A program made the position numbers and the translations under genes. The notes beneath the pieces were generated by a model. The model saw only the letters and a list, made by a program, of their open reading frames with translations. It was not told where the DNA came from and made no database searches. A DNA stretch of 64,000 nucleotides from contig NZ_CAJXYQ010000013.1 in the NCBI RefSeq assembly GCF_913063105.1, forward strand, positions 1 through 64,000, written 5' to 3'. Below are positions 45,567 through 53,997 of the stretch, in pieces; positions within the stretch are counted from its first letter, which is position 1; the number at the start of each line of letters is the position of its first letter. Origin of the DNA: an uncultured Draconibacterium sp. GTDB lineage: Bacteria > Bacteroidota > Bacteroidia > Bacteroidales > Prolixibacteraceae.

Positions 45567-46445
45567 TTAGTCGAGTACGATAACCAAATATTTCGAGGCT
45601 TTCCAAAACTCAACTTTGTTCTCAACAAAAAGGGTATCAGCAGCCTTTTCGCCTGAAATATAAAACGATCCGGCAGGGTGAACAGAAATAACAGTTGCCT
45701 TTTTAACATTTAAAGGCACATAATTCAACTCCCTGATATCGATTTCGGTAAAAGCTTCTTTATTAAAATCTTCTTTAATGGTTGATGTTCGGCCAATTCC
45801 AAGCATTCCTCCCGTACGTTCAACAACTCCATTTTCTTTTAATTCTTTTGCGCTGCCCACCACATAAAAGGCTTTGTTTAAGGCCATCTTTTGCTGTTCA
45901 ATTGTTTGCGTCTTTTCAGCACTTTCAGTTTCAATTACGGTAATTTTCTGATTCAACTGGTTGATGTTACGGGTTAAATTTTGCACTTCGCGTGATAATT
46001 CAACAATTTCCATATCTTTTTCCGACACCTGTTTTTCAAGTTTTTGTACCAGTTGTTCAAACTCGGCTACCATAGCATTTAGGTTACCAATTTTATAATT
46101 GGCACTGTTAAGTTTTTTTTGCAACGATGAGAGCTGCTCCTTGTTTTTTTGAATCAGTTCGTTAAGCAACTGAATATCTTCAAGGATTTGTTGTTTTTGC
46201 CGGTAATTCATTTCACGCCCTCTGGCCGATTGTACGGTAACCAGTTTTTCTACCTGTTTTATGGAATCCAGCGTGGCAAGAATGTCGTTAAAATCATTGA
46301 GAAACTCAACTATTGAAGAATCTTTCACCGCCGTCACCTGGGCCAGGCTGTCTCGCTCAGTAATCAATTGTTCGGCATCCTTTTTATAGTTGTGACACGA
46401 AACAATACTTGCAGCAAAAATTAACAAAATCAAAATTCTTTTCAT
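45567..46445 (-). CDS. Coiled-coil lipoprotein, function unknown
   Basis: The 292-residue protein carries a lipoprotein signal (RILILLIFAASIVSC, Cys17). Residues 20-185 form a long, nearly unbroken coiled coil rich in Gln, Glu and Lys (LLNELIQKNKEQLSSLQKKL; LEKQVSEKDMEIVELSREVQ). The last 90 residues are beta-rich (ALNKAFYVVGSAKELKENGV, GMLGIGRTSTIKEDF, VISVHPAGSFYI) and match a conserved Bacteroidota C-terminal domain without assigned function. It is probably periplasmic and outer-membrane anchored. It lies downstream of pfp but the strong terminator between them argues for a separate transcript. Confidence 0.75.
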   Translation of the reverse strand: MKRILILLIFAASIVSCHNYKKDAEQLITERDSLAQVTAVKDSSIVEFLNDFNDILATLDSIKQVEKLVTVQSARGREMNYRQKQQILEDIQLLNELIQKNKEQLSSLQKKLNSANYKIGNLNAMVAEFEQLVQKLEKQVSEKDMEIVELSREVQNLTRNINQLNQKITVIETESAEKTQTIEQQKMALNKAFYVVGSAKELKENGVVERTGGMLGIGRTSTIKEDFNKEAFTEIDIRELNYVPLNVKKATVISVHPAGSFYISGEKAADTLFVENKVEFWKASKYLVIVLD

Positions 46446-46574
46446 TTTACTTTTATTTTTTGGTTAGAAGAACGTTTTCTTTTTTGAGGGCATGCACCTT
46501 GCTCTGTATCAACATTATGGTTAAAGGTACAACAGAATAGGCACAATTACTAATATTCATACGACTGGGGAAAC

Positions 46575-46613
46575 CAAAAAAAACCTTCCTGTAAAAAAAC
46601 AGGAAGGTTTTTT
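46575..46613. terminator. Intrinsic terminator of pfp (bidirectional form)
   Basis: A perfect 12-bp stem (46581-46592 with 46599-46610) encloses a six-A loop. The left flank is A-rich, giving a U-run for minus-strand pfp transcripts; the right flank is T-rich. Confidence 0.9.
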
Positions 46614-46637
46614 GAAGTATTTTTATTGAAACAAGTA

Positions 46638-48290
46638 TTACTCCTGTTCCAGTTTTAATGTTTCGGTTGTTTGGTCGCACACTTCAGTCGGACCAAAATA
46701 TTGAATCGGGCCGGGATATACGAACTCAGTTCCAACCGCCCACTCGCCTCTTTTTGAAACGAAATACTTATAAGGAGCTCCATCGAGTTCAACCAAAGCT
46801 TTCTGAATAACCGGTTTCATATGTCCATGGCGTTTTTCCATGTTCATCATCATGGTTACAGGAACACCTCCGGCAATCCACTCATCGGCAGCTGCAGTTG
46901 TATTGCGCACCGACGACATATATCCTGTTTTTCCTTCAGAGATAAGAACTGATGCGGTGTAACCTAAGGAGTAGCAATAATCGGCATCAAAATTAGATGG
47001 AGCAGCACAGCGTCCTTCATAGCCGAAGAAATGGTATTGTGTTCCGAATTTACCAATGTATTTACCTTCCTCTTTCAGCTCTTCAAGACGTGTACCTACC
47101 ATTTCGCCCAATAACTTTTCGGTTTCAATTAACGAAACCTGAACGTTACCGTGCGGATCGCGATCGAGTGTTAACTGAGTTGCAATACCTGTTGGCAACG
47201 AACTGAAAACTTTTGCTGATGCATCAGTAAGTTGACTGGCCACCCATTCGTTACGGTGACTTTTTTTCAACATCTTAAATTCCTTTTCAGTATCGGTATC
47301 TTCAGCAAGTAAATCGTTTAGCTCCGAAATCAATACTTTCATTTCCGGAATAAATTCGATCAATCCTTCCGGAATTAAGGCAACACCAAAGTTATTACCA
47401 TCATCGGCACGTTTGGCAACAATACCCGCCATATACTCTACCACTTCGCCTAAAGTTTGTTTTTTCTCGGCAACTTCTTCAGAAATTAAGGTAATATTTG
47501 GCTGTGTTTTTAGCGCACACTCTAACCCGATATGCGAAGCTGAACGCCCCATTAATTTAATGAAGTGCCAATATTTTTTTGCAGAATTGGCATCACGCTG
47601 AATGTTACCAATAAGCTCTGAGTATACTTTAGTGGCTGTATCAAAACCAAACGATGTTTCAATCATTTCGTTTTTCAGGTCACCATCAATTGTTTTCGGG
47701 CAACCAACCACCTGCACACCTGCATTAATTTTTGCATAATATTCGGCTAAAACACAAGCGTTTGTGTTCGAATCATCGCCACCAATAATTACCAGGGCGT
47801 TTAAGCCAAGATCTTTGGCAATTTCCAGTCCTTTGTCAAACTGTGCTTCTTCTTCCAGTTTTGTACGTCCTGAACCAATAATATCAAAACCACCGGTGTT
47901 ACGGTATTCATCAATAATATCGGCAGTAAGTTCCATGTATTTATGGTCAACCAATCCTCCAGGTCCACCTAAAAATCCGTATAATTTACTATCGGCGTGA
48001 ATATTTTTTATCCCGTCGAAAATACCTGAAATAACATTGTGCCCTCCTGGCGCTTGTCCGCCTGAAAGAATAACTCCAACATTTACAGGTTCTTTTGCAC
48101 CGGCTTCATCAGCTGCCTCAAAAGAGATTAGTGGCATTCCGTAAGTATTCGGAAATAGTTCTTCAATTTCTTTTTGGTCGGCAACCGATTCGGTTTTTGC
48201 TCCTTCAACCAGTTTTACCGGCCCTTTTAATGATTTAGGTAGTTTAGGCTGATATTTAGCCCTTTCTTTTTGCAATGCGCTAATATTCAT
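46638..48290 (-). CDS. pfp: Diphosphate--fructose-6-phosphate 1-phosphotransferase
   Basis: The 550-residue cytoplasmic enzyme phosphorylates fructose-6-phosphate using pyrophosphate rather than ATP, reversibly, in glycolysis/gluconeogenesis. Motifs of the long PFP clade are present: GGQAPGGHN near 77-85, [18 protein letters not shown] near 168-185 where GGDDS replaces the ATP-type [16 protein letters not shown] (197-207) and [13 protein letters not shown] (249-261). The Asp of GGDD and the Lys of PKTIDGD are the known PPi specificity determinants. An upstream -7 (TATTTTTG, 48399-48406 on the minus strand) predicts a leader of about 100 nt. Confidence 0.96.
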   Translation of the reverse strand: MNISALQKERAKYQPKLPKSLKGPVKLVEGAKTESVADQKEIEELFPNTYGMPLISFEAADEAGAKEPVNVGVILSGGQAPGGHNVISGIFDGIKNIHADSKLYGFLGGPGGLVDHKYMELTADIIDEYRNTGGFDIIGSGRTKLEEEAQFDKGLEIAKDLGLNALVIIGGDDSNTNACVLAEYYAKINAGVQVVGCPKTIDGDLKNEMIETSFGFDTATKVYSELIGNIQRDANSAKKYWHFIKLMGRSASHIGLECALKTQPNITLISEEVAEKKQTLGEVVEYMAGIVAKRADDGNNFGVALIPEGLIEFIPEMKVLISELNDLLAEDTDTEKEFKMLKKSHRNEWVASQLTDASAKVFSSLPTGIATQLTLDRDPHGNVQVSLIETEKLLGEMVGTRLEELKEEGKYIGKFGTQYHFFGYEGRCAAPSNFDADYCYSLGYTASVLISEGKTGYMSSVRNTTAAADEWIAGGVPVTMMMNMEKRHGHMKPVIQKALVELDGAPYKYFVSKRGEWAVGTEFVYPGPIQYFGPTEVCDQTTETLKLEQE

Positions 48291-48748
48291 GTCTGTTTAT
48301 TTTTAGTCGGGCCCCAAAATTGAAGCTCCGATTTTGCACGATCAGAAATTCTGATGACTGCAATTTTTAATTATTGATTTCTAATTTTTTAAGCAGATCA
48401 AAAATAGTGCATTTTAAACGGGAAACCTACCAAAGAAATTTTTCATTATTCGATTTAAAGTAAAGTTAAAAGGGAAAATACTTGCTAAAAAACAGGAGCG
48501 ACATCATGTGCCTTAAAAAACCATTGATTTACAACAAATGTTAGAGCTAAAACAAGTTGAATTTTCAGCCTGCTTTCCCTATCTGCCAACAGTATGAAAT
48601 AATCTGCAAAATACAGCTCTTAATCTTCAAAACTGCAAGTGGCTTAAAATAACCCTGCTAGACGAATTAAACGGCTTATTGGCAGAATATCAGTGAATTA
48701 TTCAATTAAATCATGTACAATTGTAAGAAATAAGTATTTTAACTAAAA
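48291..48748. other. 458-bp divergent intergenic region (pfp / LytS)
   Basis: AT-rich spacer between divergent pfp and the sensor-kinase gene. It holds the pfp -7 element at 48399-48406. I found no consensus promoter for the kinase (the nearest is TATTTTAA at 48733-48740), no coding frame and no RNA-gene-like fold. Confidence 0.5.
48399..48406 (-). promoter_or_regulatory. Promoter -7 element for pfp
   Basis: The minus strand reads TATTTTTG, an exact TAnnTTTG, 109 bp upstream of the pfp ATG. A TTTG on the minus strand (48431-48434) is the nearest -33 candidate, slightly far at 24 bp. Confidence 0.5.
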
Positions 48749-49765
48749 ATGAAAATTTTTAAATACAGAATTCTTAACCATATCCTGTTTTGGATATTTA
48801 TATTTACCTTTTACACTGTTCCCTACCTACTGTCGTATGGCTTTGTATTTGAGGCTTTTATAAACATCATTTACATTCCGATTGATATTATTGGAGTATA
48901 CATTGTTATTGAATACCTCTTGCCGCGCTTTGTTTTTAAAAAGCGAAACTTTGGGATTTTCATTTTGGGTACAGCCCTAATTATTGCGCTAAACATTGCC
49001 GTTTCGCAATTTATAAAACTAAATATACAACCCATGCTGGGTTTTTGGATTGCCCGCCGCCCAATTAGTGCTGAAATGTTTTCGGCGCTGCTCAACAACT
49101 TTATGATAATAGGGTCTGCAACAGCATTCAAGCTATTTCGCTATTCGTACAACATCCAATTAACACAATCAGAACTTGAACGAAAAACGGTACAGTCTGA
49201 ATTAGGAATTTTGCGCTCGCAAGTTAACCCGCACTTTTTATTTAACGTTTTGAATAACATTGATGCTTTAATTTTTGAAGACAAAGAAAAAGCTTCGAAT
49301 GCCATTTTTTTGCTTTCGAAAATTATGCGTTATATGCTTCAGGAATCTACGCACGAAAAAGTTAAACTGGATAAAGAAATAAGCTATATTCAAGATTATC
49401 TTGAACTGGCTAAGCTGAGTTTTGCCGATCCCGATTTTTTGCACTACGAACAAGACGGCATGCCCAATTCTCAGCAAGTTCCGCCCTTACTTTTTATACC
49501 AATTATTGAAAACGCGGTAAAACATTGTAACAAACAGTCGCAATCGCCGGGTATTAAAATAAATTTTTTCATTAGTAAAGATTTTATTGAATTGCACACC
49601 TCAAATTTTATAAAGCGTAATGATTTTAAATTACCCGACAGCGGCACCGGAACAGGACTGAAAAACGTTGAAAAAAGGCTAAAACTGCTTTATACCGATA
49701 ACTATACCTTTGATATTAATAAGGATATAGATAAATTTGAGGTACATATAAAAGTACCGGTTTAA
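48749..49765 (+). CDS. LytS-type sensor histidine kinase
   Basis: The 338-residue kinase has four transmembrane helices in 1-135 (VPYLLSYGFVFEAFINIIYIP; FGIFILGTALIIALNIAV), a short coiled coil, and a His_kinase (PF06580) domain with LRSQVNPHFLFNVLNNIDAL at 155-174; His162 is the phospho-acceptor. The HATPase part has PLLFIPIIENAVKH and GTGTGLKNVEKRL. No extracytoplasmic sensory domain is visible, so sensing probably occurs in the membrane. It is cotranscribed with the LytTR regulator 18 bp downstream. Confidence 0.94.
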   Translation: MKIFKYRILNHILFWIFIFTFYTVPYLLSYGFVFEAFINIIYIPIDIIGVYIVIEYLLPRFVFKKRNFGIFILGTALIIALNIAVSQFIKLNIQPMLGFWIARRPISAEMFSALLNNFMIIGSATAFKLFRYSYNIQLTQSELERKTVQSELGILRSQVNPHFLFNVLNNIDALIFEDKEKASNAIFLLSKIMRYMLQESTHEKVKLDKEISYIQDYLELAKLSFADPDFLHYEQDGMPNSQQVPPLLFIPIIENAVKHCNKQSQSPGIKINFFISKDFIELHTSNFIKRNDFKLPDSGTGTGLKNVEKRLKLLYTDNYTFDINKDIDKFEVHIKVPV

Positions 49766-49783
49766 CTGAAAAACAACGTACCA

Positions 49784-50524
49784 ATGAAAATGAATTGCAT
49801 AGCTGTTGACGATGAACTTCTGGCCTTAAAAAAGATAGAACGATTTGCCGGAAAAATCGATTACCTGAACCTGTTAGGTACTTTCGACAACGCACTTTCC
49901 ACGTTTTCATTTTTACGCGAAAATAAAGTAGACCTTATTTTTCTTGATATCCAAATGGATGAATTTACAGGCATCCAGCTGTTGGAAACCATTAAAGATC
50001 CGCCTTACGTTATTTTAACCACGGCTTTTGACGAGTACGCACTTAAAGCCTATGAACTGGATGTTGTTGATTATCTTTTAAAACCCATTCCTTTTGAACG
50101 TTTTGTAAAAGCAACGGAAAAAGTATATGCCCGTTTTCTGAAAGATAAAAACACCCAGGCACCGGTTCAGGCTTCTACCCAAAGCACCCCGGTAAATGAG
50201 CAGCCCGATTTTATGTTTATTAAATCAGGAAATAAAACCGTAAAAGTATATTTTGATAAAATTTTATACATCGAAGGACAACGCGATTACCTTCAGATTC
50301 ATACCGAAGACAACCGGATTATGACCCTGCTGAATTTCAAAAAAATGCAGGAGCTTTTAGATGAGCAGAAATTTATTCGGGTACACAAATCGTTTATAAT
50401 TTCAGTAGATAAAATTGATTATATCGAAAACAACACAGTAAAAATAAAGGACAAATTAATTCCGGTGAGCAGTACCTATAAAATCGCATTTCAAAACCTG
50501 CTTCAGAAAAAAAACTTCCTTTAA
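49784..50524 (+). CDS. LytTR-family response regulator
   Basis: The 246-residue regulator has a receiver domain (1-118) with acidic pair D9/D10, phospho-acceptor D55 in LIFLDIQMDE, the T-loop ILTTAFDEYAL and LKPIPFERF with the conserved Lys. A Pro/Gln-rich linker (128-145) joins a LytTR DNA-binding domain (147-244: FIKSGNKTVKVYFDKILYIE, RDYLQIHT, FIRVHKSFIISVDKIDYIE). The pair controls unknown targets; LytTR proteins bind direct repeats upstream of genes. The next gene has its own promoter, so the operon probably ends here. Confidence 0.95.
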   Translation: MKMNCIAVDDELLALKKIERFAGKIDYLNLLGTFDNALSTFSFLRENKVDLIFLDIQMDEFTGIQLLETIKDPPYVILTTAFDEYALKAYELDVVDYLLKPIPFERFVKATEKVYARFLKDKNTQAPVQASTQSTPVNEQPDFMFIKSGNKTVKVYFDKILYIEGQRDYLQIHTEDNRIMTLLNFKKMQELLDEQKFIRVHKSFIISVDKIDYIENNTVKIKDKLIPVSSTYKIAFQNLLQKKNFL

Positions 50525-50584
50525 ACACAACGAAAAGCCTTCGATTTTTTCAAAAAATTTCAGCTCACACTTCTACTAAATTTT

Positions 50585-50592
50585 TATTTTTG
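50585..50592 (+). promoter_or_regulatory. Promoter -7 element for the beta-lactamase-fold lipoprotein
   Basis: TATTTTTG matches TAnnTTTG, 31 bp before the ATG at 50624. No convincing -33 element is present. Confidence 0.5.
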
Positions 50593-50623
50593 CAGCTGCT
50601 TTTTTAACTAAAACCAGTAAAAA

Positions 50624-51745
50624 ATGATGCGAATAACTCAGGTACTAATTTTGTTTTTTGTTTTAGCAACACTTACCAACTGTAAAAAAGCAAAAAACGA
50701 TGTGGTGTATAATAAAAAATACATTGAAGAGATTAAGCAGGTTCGAAAAGAATTTTCTTTTCTTTTAGGACGCAATTTTATTCCGGGAGCACAAATTGCT
50801 ATCTCTAAAAACGGAGAACTAATCTACTCTGAAGCAATGGGTTGGGCTTCAAAAGACCTGGAAGTAGTTGCAAAACGCGACACCAAATTCAGAATAGGTT
50901 CATTATCTGAATTATATACAGCGCTTATCTACCTGAAAATGGTTGAAGAAGGCAAACTTATCCCCGACTCAGCAGTACAACACTACCTGCCCGACTTTCC
51001 GAAAAAGAAAATGCCCGTAAAGTTGGAACACCTGCTTAACCATAGCTCGGGCATTAGAGAACTAACGCGGGCGGAACAAGAATGGACCGGAATTAATTTT
51101 AGCATAAAAAGAGGCTTGGAGAAATTTATGGACGATCCATTAATGGCACCACCAGGGGCCTATCAACAAGAAAGCCGGTTTAACTATAACCTGCTTGGAG
51201 CAATACTGGAAAATGCCTCCAATCAAAAATATCACGAATTGCTTGAAAACTATGTTACTGATACGCTTAAACTTAGCAATACCTGCCCCGATAATCCTTT
51301 TTCCACAATAAAAGGCCGTACAAATTTTTACGACCACAACATGATTGCGCAGGTAGTAAACGCAGTAACAATGGATATGCGCTGGCGACTTCCGTCTGAT
51401 GGATTGCTTTCCACAGCTGAAGATCTGGTTAAATTGGGCAATGTTTTCCTTAGCTCTGATTACCTGAACGAGCGTACCCGTGAAAACCTTTTTGAACCTG
51501 TCTCACTATCCAGTCAGGGGCCTTCTCTCCTCGCCAACGGATGGATTATAATCACCGACAGCAGTGGAAGAAAAGTATATGGCCGCGAGGGAGCTGTTAC
51601 CGGAGGTAGTTCGTCGATGCTAATTTACCCCGATGAAGAGCTGGTAGTGGTGGTAACAACTAACCTGTGTCAAGAGAATTCAAGCATTCCAATATTTAAA
51701 CTAGCCCGTTTTTTTCTTCCTGAAGCAGAACAAGAACAGGACTAA
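50624..51745 (+). CDS. Class C beta-lactamase-fold lipoprotein, catalytic motifs lost
   Basis: The 373-residue protein has a lipoprotein signal (VLILFFVLATLTNC, Cys20) and a serine-hydrolase/penicillin-binding fold: FIPGAQIAISKNGELIYSEAMG near 52-73, HLLNHSSGI near 136-144, and LLSTAEDLVKLGNVFLS. The catalytic motifs are changed. Family S-x-x-K at 93-96 reads SLSE, replacing the general-base Lys with Glu96. The YxN position reads E183-S-R185, and H/K-x-G near 321 reads R-E-G. Catalysis is therefore unlikely by hand alignment, though the fold and serine remain. It may bind peptidoglycan or peptides as a pseudoenzyme. It has its own promoter after a LytTR regulator gene. Starts at 50624 and 50627 are equivalent. 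Confidence 0.82.
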   Translation: MMRITQVLILFFVLATLTNCKKAKNDVVYNKKYIEEIKQVRKEFSFLLGRNFIPGAQIAISKNGELIYSEAMGWASKDLEVVAKRDTKFRIGSLSELYTALIYLKMVEEGKLIPDSAVQHYLPDFPKKKMPVKLEHLLNHSSGIRELTRAEQEWTGINFSIKRGLEKFMDDPLMAPPGAYQQESRFNYNLLGAILENASNQKYHELLENYVTDTLKLSNTCPDNPFSTIKGRTNFYDHNMIAQVVNAVTMDMRWRLPSDGLLSTAEDLVKLGNVFLSSDYLNERTRENLFEPVSLSSQGPSLLANGWIIITDSSGRKVYGREGAVTGGSSSMLIYPDEELVVVVTTNLCQENSSIPIFKLARFFLPEAEQEQD

Positions 51746-51820
51746 GCCAAGCTTTTCAACGCCCGGATAAGAGGGTATTGTGTAAAAAGTTTTATTTTAG
51801 ACTTTTAAATACCACATTTT

Positions 51821-52441
51821 ATGGAGACCCTTATTTTTTTGGGATTAATAATTGGCTTGGTTGGCGGCATTGCCGGCACGGTATATTTTTATAAAAACCG
51901 CAACGAACGCCAACTGCAAAGTCAATCGGTTTTACTTTTAGAGAAAATAAAACAAGTTTGTAAGCTTATTACTGTTGAAGGTGAATTTTCAGAAATATTC
52001 ACGCACCGCGATGAAAAGAATCTTTTTTTTAAACTTTTTCAGACCGAAAAAAAAGCGCTACTTATTGTTAAAGCCAAAGTTATGATTGGCTTCGACCTCA
52101 CGAAAATAAACATAGAAATAAATACGCCAAAAAGGCAGGTTCGCTTATCGCAATTCCCTGAGCCTGAAATTCTAAGCATTGATAACGATCTGGAATACTA
52201 CGATGTACAGAAAGGAATAATCAACAAGTTTACCGAAACCGACCTGACGAATATGAATAAAAAATCGAAAGAGTTTATTCGTGAAAAAGTGCAAAACAGC
52301 CACCTGGTGCAAATTGCAAAAAACCAGGCCAACGATACAATTTCGCTTATCCGTCAGTTAATTGAATCGGTTGGCTGGGAACTGGTAGCAGAACATAAAG
52401 AGTTACCCAATAAAAAGGCACAAAAAAAGCTGACTGATTAA
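51821..52441 (+). CDS. DUF4230 domain-containing membrane protein
   Basis: The 206-residue protein starts with one hydrophobic helix (LIFLGLIIGLVGGIAGTVYFY, 4-24), then a DUF4230 domain: KQVCKLITVEGEFSEIF (44-60), LLIVKAKVMIGFDLTKI and YDVQKGIINKFTETDL. The domain appears in many Bacteroidota and Firmicutes; its function is unknown. The conserved GFDLTKI strand suggests a SPFH-like or membrane-scaffold fold, but that is only a resemblance. The C-terminal part faces away from a single membrane anchor. It lies 75 bp after the previous gene and may be cotranscribed. Confidence 0.85.
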   Translation: METLIFLGLIIGLVGGIAGTVYFYKNRNERQLQSQSVLLLEKIKQVCKLITVEGEFSEIFTHRDEKNLFFKLFQTEKKALLIVKAKVMIGFDLTKINIEINTPKRQVRLSQFPEPEILSIDNDLEYYDVQKGIINKFTETDLTNMNKKSKEFIREKVQNSHLVQIAKNQANDTISLIRQLIESVGWELVAEHKELPNKKAQKKLTD

Positions 52442-52520
52442 GTCAACTTTTTATAGATGTCTGAAAAACAATAGCCTGCCAAATAGTTTGCCATATCCGG
52501 CCAAAACACATCAAGCCATG

Positions 52521-53738
52521 CTATTTTTTTATAGCGGCTTCAATTTTTGCTTTAAACTCCTTACCAAACTTAAAGTTGCTCGGCATTATTTGTGTAGCAG
52601 TAATAATAATAAGCTGATCAGTCGGATTTATCCAAAAATTAGTAGATGCTGCACCGGCCCAGCTGTACTCCCCGGTTTCAAAATCAACTGCCCCTGCCAG
52701 GCCATAGCCCCTTTTACCATTGTCGTAAATTGCACCTTCGGGTAGTTGGTCGCTCATTATCATTTTTACTGTGGTTGGTTCCAATACTTTTACTCCGTCA
52801 AGCTCGCCACCATTTAAAAGCATAGTACAAAAACGGGCATAATCATCAATGGTAGAAACCAGTCCGCCACCTCCCGACAATAAGGTTGCCGGTTGCTTGA
52901 AGGCTTCTGCAAAACGGTCATCCGAAGGTATAAGGGAACCATCTTCAGCGGGACTATAAAGGGTACATAAACGTTCGTGTTTTTCTTCCGGCACATAAAA
53001 TCCGGTGTCATCCATTTTTAACGGGCCAAATACTTTTTGCTGCAGGTATTCATCAAAAGACATTCCTGAGATTACTTCTACCAAAAAGCCGGCAACATCA
53101 ATTGAAAGTCCATAAAGCCATTGGGTACCAGGTTGAAAATTAAGTGGCTGCTCTGCAAGCAAAGGCATTTTATCTTCCAATTTTCCATCCCAGGCACTAT
53201 CAAATGTTGCCCGGTAAACCGAATCAACATACGAGTTGGGATCCCAACCGTAAGAAATGCCTGATGTATGCGTTAATAAATGTCTTATCGTTACTTCATT
53301 TTCCTGTTCTTCAAGCGTATAGCTATTATCACCTGGCGTATAAACTTTTGCCGATGAAAATTCGGGAATAAACTTCGACACCTTATCATCCAGTTCAAAT
53401 TTACCTTCATCATACAAAGTCATTAAGGCCACAGCGGTAATTGGTTTGGTCATCGAAAAAATCCTAAAAATAGTATTGGCTTCCATCGCCTTACTGTTTT
53501 CCCGGTCGGCATAACCTTCATTCAAACGCACTATTTCCTGGCCATCTTTTAACACCAGGGCTGAAAAACCGGCCAGCTCCCCCTTATCAATGTAGTGTTG
53601 AATATGCGCTGTTGCCACTTTTAATGAGTCGGCATCAAGGCTTTGATTAAGATTCTGGTTCTTGGGGGTTGAGCTGCAGCTTGAAAAAAGCAACACAACC
53701 AGGCCAAGCAATAAAAAGTTAAATGGTAGTGTTTTCAT
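52521..53738 (-). CDS. Serine hydrolase, class C beta-lactamase family lipoprotein
   Basis: The 405-residue lipoprotein (signal LLGLVVLLFSSC, Cys21) has intact catalytic motifs. SMTK at 95-98 carries nucleophile Ser95 and Lys98, Tyr209 in WLYGLSIDVAG fills the YxN role, and YSWAGAASTNFWINP near 365-379 is the W-x-G/H-x-G equivalent of EstB-type esterases. HLLTHTSGISYGW (153-165) is typical. It is probably a periplasmic esterase, D-aminopeptidase or beta-lactamase-like enzyme. Substrate cannot be read from sequence. It converges with the DUF4230 gene and contrasts with the inactive-looking paralogue 0.8 kb away. Confidence 0.9.
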   Translation of the reverse strand: MKTLPFNFLLLGLVVLLFSSCSSTPKNQNLNQSLDADSLKVATAHIQHYIDKGELAGFSALVLKDGQEIVRLNEGYADRENSKAMEANTIFRIFSMTKPITAVALMTLYDEGKFELDDKVSKFIPEFSSAKVYTPGDNSYTLEEQENEVTIRHLLTHTSGISYGWDPNSYVDSVYRATFDSAWDGKLEDKMPLLAEQPLNFQPGTQWLYGLSIDVAGFLVEVISGMSFDEYLQQKVFGPLKMDDTGFYVPEEKHERLCTLYSPAEDGSLIPSDDRFAEAFKQPATLLSGGGGLVSTIDDYARFCTMLLNGGELDGVKVLEPTTVKMIMSDQLPEGAIYDNGKRGYGLAGAVDFETGEYSWAGAASTNFWINPTDQLIIITATQIMPSNFKFGKEFKAKIEAAIKK

Positions 53739-53789
53739 AAATCTGTTTCTTTTGTTTAGTTTCAGAAATTGTTGTATCTCCTATTTCTT

Positions 53790-53797
53790 CAAAATTA
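53790..53797 (-). promoter_or_regulatory. Promoter -7 element for the serine hydrolase gene
   Basis: The minus strand reads TAATTTTG, an exact TAnnTTTG, 52 bp upstream of the ATG at 53738. The -33 region is weak. Confidence 0.5.
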
Positions 53798-53944
53798 TAA
53801 AATTCAATGTGTAAATTGGTGAAATTCAATAAATTTATGTTTACAATTTTTTGGTTTTTCCCCTTATTGTCATAATAAACTTGCTTTAGCAGAAATTACC
53901 CTTAACTCAGGCTTAACAAGTAACAAGTAATCCTTACAATTATG

Positions 53945-53974
53945 TTGCAGAACATTAAAAAGGCAGTACTTTTG
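53945..53974 (+). promoter_or_regulatory. Promoter for the [FeFe] hydrogenase gene
   Basis: TTG (53945-53947) and TACTTTTG (53967-53974) are 19 bp apart. The -7 ends 23 bp before the ATG at 53998, giving a short leader. Confidence 0.75.
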
Positions 53975-53997
53975 CGGCGTCAAAAAAAAGAGGCACT

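Noticed and set aside
45467..45709. A minus-strand frame overlapping the coiled-coil lipoprotein gene
   Set aside because: It is an alternative frame of the true gene, with biased composition and no motif.
46453..46680. A minus-strand frame overlapping the end of pfp
   Set aside because: It covers the pfp terminator hairpin and has no recognisable features; it is a shadow.
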